The notes under the pieces were generated by a model that saw nothing but the letters and a program-made list of their open reading frames with translations, was not told the DNA's origin and did no database searches. From assembly GCA_016794945.1 (NCBI GenBank), contig JAEUIX010000032.1:1-5336 (forward strand): a stretch of 5,336 nucleotides of DNA, given 5' to 3'. The translations under genes and the position numbers were made by a program. This DNA is from Phycisphaerae bacterium. GTDB taxonomy: Bacteria; Planctomycetota; Phycisphaerae; Phycisphaerales; UBA1924. This document shows, piece by piece, positions 1 to 5,336 of the stretch (positions are counted from its first letter, which is position 1; every line of letters starts with the position of its first letter).

Positions 1-481
1 GGTTGTCCGGGTCGTACGTGCCCAGCGACATCTGCCGCTTGAGCGCCTGCCGATAGGTCCGCTTGAAGTGCCGCAGCGACGCCGGACCGACAGGCCGGAT
101 CCCCGAGTAGCGGTCCTTGACCGTCGTGATCTTGTGCTCGCCGCGCGGCTTGATTCGAGGCAGGCGCAGCTCCTCTCCCAGGATGTCGGCCAGTTCCTGC
201 AGGTCGATGCCGACCTCCAGCACGTGCCTGCCTTCCTGCTCGCCCCCTTGGGCGCCGCCGACGGGCTCGCCCTCCTTGCCCTCGCCCATGCCGACCCCGC
301 CGGGGTTCTCGCCGAACCGGAAGGTCGGGATGTCGATGTCGTGCACGGGCACCGAGACGAACCGTCCGCCCTCGCGGCCGATGAACTCTCCCCGGGCGAT
401 GAACCGACGCAGGTCCTTGCGGATGCGCCCCTTGATGATCTGCCGGAATCGGCCGTGATCCTGTTCGATCTTGCTGATCAT
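1..481 (-). CDS. yhbH: DUF444 (YeaH/YhbH) family protein, N-terminal part
   Basis: This is the N-terminal 160 residues of a DUF444 protein; the frame is still open at the left edge. Family members usually have about 370-430 residues, so roughly 40% is present and the C-terminal von Willebrand A-like part is outside the window. The protein opens with MISKIEQDHGRFRQI, followed by a basic helix (16-30), the stretch VSVPVHDIDIPTFRFG (42-57) and a Gly/Glu-rich low-complexity linker (60-84). A second conserved block follows, with ELADILGEELRLPRIKPRG (96-114) and SLRHFKRTYRQALKRQ (135-150). These are family hallmarks. In E. coli, YeaH acts with the serine kinase YeaG (PrkA) in nitrogen-starvation and stress responses; in Bacillus, YhbH is linked to sporulation. 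The molecular activity is unknown. The ATG at 481 is preferred because homologs begin with this KIEQDH-like motif and GGAG lies 9 nt upstream. An in-frame ATG at 571 would add 30 residues of low-complexity sequence. The gene upstream is a membrane protein, not prkA. Confidence 0.9.
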   Translation of the reverse strand, partial: MISKIEQDHGRFRQIIKGRIRKDLRRFIARGEFIGREGGRFVSVPVHDIDIPTFRFGENPGGVGMGEGKEGEPVGGAQGGEQEGRHVLEVGIDLQELADILGEELRLPRIKPRGEHKITTVKDRYSGIRPVGPASLRHFKRTYRQALKRQMSLGTYDPDN

Positions 482-621
482 GCAGGCACGCTCCGCAGGG
501 CTGTGCGCACGCCGGGCCCTTCCGGTTGCATCGGCTCGCCCGACCCCCACGCCCAGACCGCGCCGATCCATGTGCGGTGGGCCGTCGCTACCGAATAGAC
601 GCTCGGCGCGGGCCCTCGGTT
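482..621 (-). other. 140 bp spacer between the membrane-protein gene and the DUF444 gene
   Basis: This is the longest non-coding stretch in the window. Apart from the GGAG ribosome binding site at its left end, I see no clear -35/-10 pair and no hairpin followed by a T-run. Near the right end there is a GGGCCC palindrome and a short CCGAG direct repeat (about 601-620), but they do not form a convincing terminator. The DUF444 gene may be transcribed together with the upstream genes or from a promoter I cannot recognise. Confidence 0.5.
491..494 (-). promoter_or_regulatory. Ribosome binding site of the DUF444 gene
   Basis: GGAG on the minus strand is separated by 9 nt from the ATG at 481. It supports that start over the in-frame ATG at 571, which would give a 30-residue extension that does not resemble the family. 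Confidence 0.6.
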
Positions 622-1644
622 TTACTGGACCTGCCGCTCACCGCCCGTGCCGGCCGCCGTTTTCCCTCGATCCGCCCGCGCCCGGCGCGCTGCCAGCCAC
701 GCCGTCGACGCCAGGCCGATCGGGACCGAGCAGACGATCTCCGCCGCGCGGTTGATCAGGTCCGCCAGCAGGCCCTGGGTCATCCCCGGCAGGGCAGCCC
801 CACCGATGCCCAGAAGCCCTCCCGCCGCGGTCATCACGCCGACGATCCACTCACGGACGCCGAGTTGCACCGGCAGCAGCCCCGCCACCTGGCTGGCGAC
901 GACGATCACGCCAAGTTGCCACAGCGCCACCGGGTGGTCGATCGCCTCGAACACCAGCCAGTACCGCGCCGCCCACACCATCATCTCCAGATACCGCATC
1001 GCACCGGCGAGCATCAGCGCCCGCATCGCCGTCAGTCGCTGCGCTGCGGCCGGATCCTCCCCCCGCCGCGGCTGCGACCCCAACGCGAGCATCATGCACG
1101 GCGGCAGGAGCCCGAGCACGACCGCCGTCCCGACCATCAGCGGCTCGCCGAGCCAACCCGTCGCGCCGATCGCCGCGATCGCGACGCACACGACCGCCAG
1201 CATGCACGACACCATGGCCGTCACGGCGATGACCTGCAGCAGCACCTTCGCCGAATCGCGCACCGCGATTCCGTGCACGGCCTTGTGGTACGCAACCCGA
1301 CCCAACAGCCCGGGCCGCATCGGCAGCAGGTTGTAGAGCCACGCCGCGCCGACCAGCGCCGACATCTCCACCGCCCCCACAGCGCCCAGCCGACGCGTCA
1401 ACAGCCAGAACACACCGCTGGTCAGCAGCCAGTTGGCGATCGGCAGCAGCGCGATGCCCGCGACCATGCCCGCCGGCGCGGCCCGGATTGAGGAGATCGC
1501 CTGCCCCACCAACCCCTGCTGCCGCCACACCGCCCACACGGCCAGCGCCAGAAGCGCCACGCCAACGATGTACCAGACCGCCCGGGCACGCCTGCGACGG
1601 GCGGCGCGCGATTCGTCAGCGCCCTGGGTCGGCGCTCCGCTCAC
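622..1644 (-). CDS. Polytopic membrane protein, LPG synthase TM-domain / UPF0104 (YbhN-like) type
   Basis: The 340-residue protein has a basic cytoplasmic N-terminus (RAARRRRARA, 13-22) and about eight hydrophobic segments: near 24-40, 57-82, 92-108, 133-160, 168-189, 207-232, 239-260 and 265-315 (the last probably two helices). The tail is polar and basic. Two motifs resemble the family related to the membrane part of lysylphosphatidylglycerol synthase (MprF) and YbhN. One is NLLPMRPGLLGR (105-116), followed by a KAVHGI helix start; the other is LLPVQLGVREWIVG (256-269), matching the usual LP..lGvrE pattern. The soluble lysyltransferase domain of full MprF is absent, so lysyl transfer to lipid is not expected; a role in lipid or envelope-polymer handling is inference. 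The start is GTG at 1644, overlapping the stop of the upstream gene by four bases (GTGA). There is only a weak GGCGG upstream, so translation probably relies on coupling. The stop is TAA. The family call rests on motif memory without an alignment; another polytopic family is possible. Confidence 0.7.
   Translation of the reverse strand: MSGAPTQGADESRAARRRRARAVWYIVGVALLALAVWAVWRQQGLVGQAISSIRAAPAGMVAGIALLPIANWLLTSGVFWLLTRRLGAVGAVEMSALVGAAWLYNLLPMRPGLLGRVAYHKAVHGIAVRDSAKVLLQVIAVTAMVSCMLAVVCVAIAAIGATGWLGEPLMVGTAVVLGLLPPCMMLALGSQPRRGEDPAAAQRLTAMRALMLAGAMRYLEMMVWAARYWLVFEAIDHPVALWQLGVIVVASQVAGLLPVQLGVREWIVGVMTAAGGLLGIGGAALPGMTQGLLADLINRAAEIVCSVPIGLASTAWLAARRARADRGKTAAGTGGERQVQ
1641..1644 (-). other. 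GTGA stop/start overlap (translational coupling)
   Basis: The TGA stop of the 836-residue protein (1643-1641) shares bases with the GTG start of the membrane protein (1644-1642). No strong Shine-Dalgarno precedes the GTG, so reinitiation by terminating ribosomes is the likely mode of translation (inference). Confidence 0.75.
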
Positions 1645-4151
1645 TTGCCGCCGCTCAGCGTCAGCGTGTTGAGCCTCGCGTAGCCTCGGACGCCGGCCTT
1701 GAGCCGCTCTCTGACCGCCTCCGCCACGGACTTGACGGTCGCATCACTCGACGCGATCCCCGCGTCAAGGATGGGGCTGTCGGGCTCGTCCGCCCGGGTG
1801 ATGATCTTGGCCAGCAGCACGTCGGCGTCAGTCTCCTGCACCGGCCGGATCGCCCGGTCGAACACCAGCATGCCCGGCTCGCGGCGCCCCGTCGGCAGCC
1901 CGGTCAGCATCAGCATCCGGCCGACGGCTCCCTCGCGCTGATACCTGGCCAGCAGCGCCGCGCCCAGGCGCGCGAACTCGTCGGGCGTCAGCTTGGCCTG
2001 AAGTCCCGAAACGGCCCCGAGCGCCCGCAGCCGCACCGCCGCGACCGCCCCGACCAGGTCGTCGCTCGACGCGCTCTCGACCGCCGCGATGATCGAGTCC
2101 AGCGTGCCCTCGGCCCCCGCAGGGCCATGCCGCACCACGCCCGGAGTCTCGGTCGACAACCCCAGGCCGCTGGCACGGCTCGCTCCCATCGAGTCCACCC
2201 TGAACCCCTGCTCCAGCCGCCAACGCACGCGCATCGGCACGTTGCTCACCTGCTCCAGGGCCCATCCGCCGTACCCCGGTTCGGCCCACACGGTGACCAC
2301 CATCTCCTCGCGCGGCATCAATCGAAGGCGCCGGTCCAGGTTCACCACCTCCGGCGCGGCGATCGCTCCGACGTCGACCCCCGGGGCCGAAACGCTCGGC
2401 GCCACCAGGAACCGCGAGTTGATCGTGCGATCGGGCCCCACGCCCAGCGCGATGGGCGAGGTGTTCCGCAGCCGAACCGTGATCAGCGCCTTCTCCCCCG
2501 GCCGGAGTTCGCCCGCCTGCGTCGCCGCCGACAGCACCTCGAACCGGCGCGGGTTGACCGCCATCTCGTCGATCCACGCCGGCACGCCAGAGGCCATCGC
2601 CTCGAGCCTCGCGGCCGACTCGGCCGGCTTGATATCGCCGCCCAGCGCCGCCGCCTTCGTGCGGGCCCAGGCGCCCAGCAGCCCGCCCGGCGCCGAACGC
2701 CAGGCATCGGCGTACACCTTCGCCGCGCCGGGCGCATCAGGCTTCGCCTCGGCCACCAGCCCCAGCCCGATCCGGGCCAGCACGCTGACATCGACCAGCG
2801 GCTTGAGCGCCGCCTCGGCCTCTTCGGCCTTGCCCTGCCGCAACAGCAGCAACGCACGCAGCGCCGGCTCGTCCTCGATGGCACCGTTCTTCGCCAGTTC
2901 CTCGAACTGCTTGACGGCCTCCTCGGTCTGCTTGCCCGTCAGCAGCCGAGCCCCCAGGAGCTCGCGGTCCCAGAACGCCAGGTCCGCGCGGATGCGCTCC
3001 TCGGTCGCCCCCTGCGGGCGTTTGGAAGGGTCGGCCAGCTGATCGCGCAGCGCGCCCACCGAACCGGCCATGTCCGCCAGCGACGCGGCCTCGGTCTCCC
3101 CGTCGCCGCTGGCGCTGGCGGCCATGAGCCGCACCAGTTCGGCCTCCAGCGCGATCCGCATCGTCGCGGGGTCGGGCAGGTTGCGCAGCGGAATGCCCAG
3201 TTCTTCGGCACGCTTGCGCGCCGCCTCGGCAGCGGTCCGTTGCCGGTTGAGGCTCGTGTTCACCTCGCTCAGCACGCCCTCGGCCCCTTCCACGAGCCAT
3301 TGCTGCGTCATGCGACCGGCGATCACATCGACGTCCAGCCGCCGCTGCAGCAGGTCGGAGATCTTGCCGGCGTTCCGGTAGAACCGCAGCGACGCCGCGT
3401 GCGCTCCGCCCTGCGCCAGCTCCCGCGCCAGCGTCTCGTGGTACGCCGGGTCCGTTGGATCGGCGTTCATCAGCGCGATGAGCGTCTCGACTCGCGCCTG
3501 CGGATCGTCCACACGCTGCGAGAAGAACGAGTACGCCAGGGCCGCCGAGTCCTTGTTCGTCGGGTCGAGCCGAACGGCCAGCCGCAGCCGGTCGACGAAT
3601 CCGTCGGCATCGCCGTTCTCCCGCAGCAGCAGCGCGGCGTCCAGCGCCAGGCGGCTGCGGATCGACGCGTCGAGCGACTCCCCGCGCGGGCCCAGGAAAT
3701 TGTCGTAGAGCGCCAGACGAGCCCGCACGTCCTGGGCTCGATCGATCTGGGCGCTGATGAGGCGGAGCTGCGCCACCGTGTCGTCCGGGCGCAGCCGCAG
3801 CAGGTCGCGCGTCAGCGCGATCAACCGCTCGCGGTCGCCCCCCTGGGTCGCCGCGTCGATCGCCAGCCGCACCAGGTCCTCGTCGTCGGGCGTCAGCCGC
3901 AGAGCGGCCGCGAGAACCCGGTCGCAGACGCGGTAGTCCGCTGCGCCCGGCGTGCTGATCGCCCGAAGGTCCACCAGGGCGACGCGGGCCAGTCCGACGG
4001 CCGCCGCTCGGGCGGCCTTGTCGGGCGCCGCGGCCGGAGCGGCCGCCGATGGCTGGTTCCCGGCCGGGAGGGTCATCGACAGCAACGTGCCGGACGCGGC
4101 GGCCAGGGCCGCCGCGCCGATCAGGGCGCCACGCGTGGACAGGCTGAACAT
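1641..4151 (-). CDS. Large exported or membrane-anchored protein with TPR-like helical repeats and a beta-rich segment
   Basis: I do not recognise this 836-residue protein as a named family. The N-terminus (MFSLSTRG, then a hydrophobic stretch at about 9-28) looks like a signal peptide or single membrane anchor, followed by an Ala/Pro-rich linker (31-45). Residues 46-530 are almost all helical, with TPR-like units: LRLTPDDEDL (84-93), LLRLRPDD (117-124), VRLDPTNKDSAALAY (193-207), NADPTDPAYHETLARELA (229-246), and a second group at about 403-500 (TGKQTEEAVKQFEELA, RQGKAEEAEAALKPL). A charged helix near 303-320 may be a short coiled coil. Residues 535-650 are beta-prone (ALITVRLRNTSPIALGVG, MVVTVWAEPG), resembling an Ig-like or beta-sandwich module. 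Residues 680-825 return to helices. The only Cys is C76. The likely role is a protein-interaction scaffold outside the cytoplasm (inference). The ATG at 4151 is chosen because it begins a signal-like sequence, overlaps the upstream stop as TGATG, and has GGAG 10 nt upstream. A longer frame reaches back to 4412 but would run inside the upstream gene. Confidence 0.85.
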   Translation of the reverse strand: MFSLSTRGALIGAAALAAASGTLLSMTLPAGNQPSAAAPAAAPDKAARAAAVGLARVALVDLRAISTPGAADYRVCDRVLAAALRLTPDDEDLVRLAIDAATQGGDRERLIALTRDLLRLRPDDTVAQLRLISAQIDRAQDVRARLALYDNFLGPRGESLDASIRSRLALDAALLLRENGDADGFVDRLRLAVRLDPTNKDSAALAYSFFSQRVDDPQARVETLIALMNADPTDPAYHETLARELAQGGAHAASLRFYRNAGKISDLLQRRLDVDVIAGRMTQQWLVEGAEGVLSEVNTSLNRQRTAAEAARKRAEELGIPLRNLPDPATMRIALEAELVRLMAASASGDGETEAASLADMAGSVGALRDQLADPSKRPQGATEERIRADLAFWDRELLGARLLTGKQTEEAVKQFEELAKNGAIEDEPALRALLLLRQGKAEEAEAALKPLVDVSVLARIGLGLVAEAKPDAPGAAKVYADAWRSAPGGLLGAWARTKAAALGGDIKPAESAARLEAMASGVPAWIDEMAVNPRRFEVLSAATQAGELRPGEKALITVRLRNTSPIALGVGPDRTINSRFLVAPSVSAPGVDVGAIAAPEVVNLDRRLRLMPREEMVVTVWAEPGYGGWALEQVSNVPMRVRWRLEQGFRVDSMGASRASGLGLSTETPGVVRHGPAGAEGTLDSIIAAVESASSDDLVGAVAAVRLRALGAVSGLQAKLTPDEFARLGAALLARYQREGAVGRMLMLTGLPTGRREPGMLVFDRAIRPVQETDADVLLAKIITRADEPDSPILDAGIASSDATVKSVAEAVRERLKAGVRGYARLNTLTLSGGK

Positions 4152-4153
4152 CA
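4149..4153 (-). other. TGATG stop/start overlap (translational coupling)
   Basis: The TGA stop of the small membrane protein (4153-4151) shares one base with the ATG start (4151-4149) of the 836-residue protein. This geometry fixes the downstream start and suggests coupled translation of the two products. Confidence 0.8.
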
Positions 4154-4465
4154 GGACACCGCTCCGATGAGATGGGCCGCCAGGAACGCCGCCCCGAGGA
4201 TGAACGTCGCGGCGCTGGCGGCCTGAATGCCGCCCGACAGCGCGCGGCTGGACCCGGGGAACAATCGGTCCGCCACGAGGACCGCGAACACAAACTCGGC
4301 CATGGCGATCAGGGTGATTCCCGCGACGACGCACCCGGCGGCGAAGCCGGGAAACCGCGCCGTCCAGTCCGTGATCGCCAGCAGGCCGCACAGGGCCAGC
4401 AGCCCGGCCCACGCCGTGGCCAGCACGGTCCGGACCACCAGCCTCCAGCGCAGCGCTCCAGCCAT
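4151..4465 (-). CDS. Small three-helix membrane protein of unknown function
   Basis: The 104-residue protein has a basic start (RWRLVVR, 6-12) and three strongly hydrophobic stretches: about 10-31, 38-67 and 76-103. Between the first two is a short polar turn (TDWTARFPG, 32-40), and between the last two is ADRLFPGSSRALSGG (65-79). I recognise no family motif. The gene is probably real: it has a strong GGGAGG 4 nt before its ATG, sits between rho and a clear coding gene in the same direction, and its stop overlaps the next start as TGATG. By position it is probably a partner of the downstream exported helical-repeat protein, perhaps helping to localise or assemble it at the membrane (inference). 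It starts 73 bp after the rho stop. Confidence 0.75.
   Translation of the reverse strand: MAGALRWRLVVRTVLATAWAGLLALCGLLAITDWTARFPGFAAGCVVAGITLIAMAEFVFAVLVADRLFPGSSRALSGGIQAASAATFILGAAFLAAHLIGAVS
4162..4165 (-). promoter_or_regulatory. Ribosome binding site of the 836-residue protein
   Basis: GGAG on the minus strand lies 10 nt before the ATG at 4151, inside the end of the upstream coding region. It supports this start over in-frame upstream candidates as far back as 4412. Confidence 0.55.
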
Positions 4466-4469
4466 GACG

Positions 4470-4475
4470 CCTCCC
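4470..4475 (-). promoter_or_regulatory. Ribosome binding site of the small membrane protein
   Basis: GGGAGG on the minus strand is a near-ideal Shine-Dalgarno, placed 4 nt before the ATG at 4465. The spacing is slightly short. It is the strongest ribosome binding site in the window and marks the first gene of the overlapping three-gene unit. Confidence 0.65.
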
Positions 4476-4538
4476 GCGCTCCGGCCCCGGAACGCGACGG
4501 CATCGTACAGCGCCGCGGGCAGGACCGCTCCGACCGGC
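4476..4538 (-). other. Spacer after rho, no clear terminator
   Basis: Between the rho stop and the next ribosome binding site I see only a four-base-pair inverted repeat (GCGG/CCGC, about 4515-4528) with no T-run. There is no obvious promoter. Read-through from rho into the three-gene unit is plausible but not shown. Confidence 0.4.
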
Positions 4539-5336
4539 TCAACCCATGGCCATGGACATGAGGAACTCGGCGTTGGTCTTCACCTTGCCCAGGCGGCTCT
4601 TCATGAGCTCCATGGCTTCCACCACGTTCATGTCGCTCAGCACCTTGCGCAGGCGGTAGACCAGCTCCAGTTCCTTGCGGTCGAGCAGCAGCTCCTCGCG
4701 GCGCGTGCCGCTGGCCGCGATGTCGATCGCCGGCCAGATCCGCTTCTCCACCAGCTTGCGGTCCAGGTGCAGTTCGCTGTTGCCGGTGCCCTTGAACTCC
4801 TCGAAGATCACCTCGTCCATCTTCGACCCGGTCTCGACCAGCGCCGTGCCGATGATCGTCAGGCTCCCCCCGCCCTCGATGGCGCGGGCAGCGCCGAAGA
4901 ACTTCTTGGGTCGGATCAGCGCGCCCGAGTCGATGCCGCCCGACATGATCTTGCCCGAGTGCGGCATCTCGTTGTTGTACGCGCGCGCCAGACGAGTGAT
5001 CGAGTCCAGCAGGATCACCACGTCGTCGCCGAACTCGACCATCCGCTTGGCCTTCTCGATCACCATCTCCGCCACCGCCACGTGGCGCGACGATACCTCG
5101 TCGAACGTGCTGGCCACCACCTCCACGCTCCGGGCCGTGTTGCGGCGGAAGTCCGTCACCTCTTCAGGCCGCTCGTCCACCAGCAGCACGATGATCTTTG
5201 TGTCCGGGTAGTTCTTCGCGATCGCCTTGGTCATCTTCTGCAGCAGCACCGTCTTGCCCGTCCGGGGCGGAGCCACGATCAGCGCCCGCTGCCCCATCCC
5301 CAGCGGCGTCACCAGGTCGATGATCCGGCACTCGAT
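4539..5336 (-). CDS. rho: Transcription termination factor Rho, C-terminal 265 residues
   Basis: Rho is the hexameric RNA-dependent ATPase/translocase that ends transcription of untranslated RNA. The frame is open at the right edge (first visible residues IECRIIDL), so the N-terminal RNA-binding domain and the true start are missing; the ATPase domain is essentially complete. Residues are numbered from the first visible codon. Walker A is APPRTGKT (22-29, lysine K28). DERPEEVT (54-61) carries the catalytic glutamate E55. Walker B is [10 protein letters not shown] with D111. The Q-loop SGK has K129, the R-loop TGSK has K172, and the arginine finger in SGTRREE is R212. From Walker B onward, spacing matches E. 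coli Rho exactly (D265, K283, K326, K336, R366). Between the catalytic loop and Walker B it is two residues longer (around [12 protein letters not shown], 63-74). Bicyclomycin-contact positions D210, R212, S266, R269 and K336 of E. coli are all conserved, so the drug pocket looks intact (inference). The C-terminus is complete, ending MSMAMG before TGA. Confidence 0.98.
   Translation of the reverse strand: MECRIIDLVTPLGMGQRALIVAPPRTGKTVLLQKMTKAIAKNYPDTKIIVLLVDERPEEVTDFRRNTARSVEVVASTFDEVSSRHVAVAEMVIEKAKRMVEFGDDVVILLDSITRLARAYNNEMPHSGKIMSGGIDSGALIRPKKFFGAARAIEGGGSLTIIGTALVETGSKMDEVIFEEFKGTGNSELHLDRKLVEKRIWPAIDIAASGTRREELLLDRKELELVYRLRKVLSDMNVVEAMELMKSRLGKVKTNAEFLMSMAMG

Noticed and set aside
482..571. 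A longer DUF444 start at the in-frame ATG at 571
   Set aside because: The added 30 residues are Arg/Gly/Ala-rich and unlike the family, while the ATG at 481 has a GGAG and opens with the family's usual N-terminal motif.
68..598. Plus-strand open frames opposite the DUF444 gene and its spacer
   Set aside because: They are antisense to a clear DUF444 reading, with low-complexity products and no recognisable domain.
1488..4226. A plus-strand open frame of 912 codons
   Set aside because: It lies in exact antisense register with the 836-residue gene, and its product is rich in Arg, Gln, Pro and His with no domain pattern. The minus-strand reading has a signal-like N-terminus, TPR-like repeats and overlapping neighbours.
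2737..4293. A second minus-strand frame of 518 codons inside the 836-residue gene
   Set aside because: It is a +1/+2 shadow with an Arg/Gly/Ala-dominated product and no domain pattern, and it overlaps the better-supported frame completely.
4152..4412. An 87-residue N-terminal extension of the 836-residue protein
   Set aside because: It would run out of frame through nearly the whole small membrane-protein gene, has an Arg/Gly-rich composition, and would hide the signal-like sequence at MFSLSTRG. The TGATG overlap and GGAG site favour the start at 4151.
4515..4528. An inverted repeat after rho as a possible terminator
   Set aside because: The stem is only four base pairs and there is no T-run; such short repeats are expected by chance in DNA this GC-rich.

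Overview
The window is strongly GC-rich DNA from a bacterial chromosome. It is densely coded, and all five genes lie on the minus strand, so transcription runs from right to left. Rho, a DUF444 (YeaH/YhbH) protein and a large alanine-rich secreted or anchored protein with helical repeats together would suit a Planctomycetota (Phycisphaerae-like) or another high-GC Gram-negative bacterium. That placement is inference from protein style, not from a marker gene.

Layout in the direction of transcription: (1) the C-terminal 265 residues of transcription termination factor Rho (5336-4539, N-terminus beyond the right edge); (2) a 73 bp spacer; (3) a 104-residue protein with about three membrane segments (4465-4151); (4) an 836-residue protein with an N-terminal signal or anchor, TPR-like helical repeats, a beta-rich segment and a helical C-terminus (4151-1641); (5) a 340-residue polytopic membrane protein of the LPG-synthase-TM/UPF0104 (YbhN-like) type (1644-622); (6) a 140 bp spacer; (7) the first 160 residues of a DUF444 protein (481-1, C-terminus beyond the left edge).

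Genes 3, 4 and 5 overlap at their ends (TGATG, then GTGA). They are very probably one translationally coupled unit acting at the cell envelope, and none of the three has an assignable biochemical function. Rho and DUF444 flank this unit. No convincing terminator or promoter is visible in either spacer, so read-through from rho is possible. DUF444 proteins normally work with the serine kinase PrkA (YeaG) and often with SpoVR, but PrkA is not the gene just upstream here.

There is no RNA gene, mobile element, CRISPR array or notable repeat. Long open frames on the plus strand, one of about 900 codons, are shadows of the minus-strand genes. I found no convincing new system. The coupled three-gene envelope unit is the only part that is uncharacterised.
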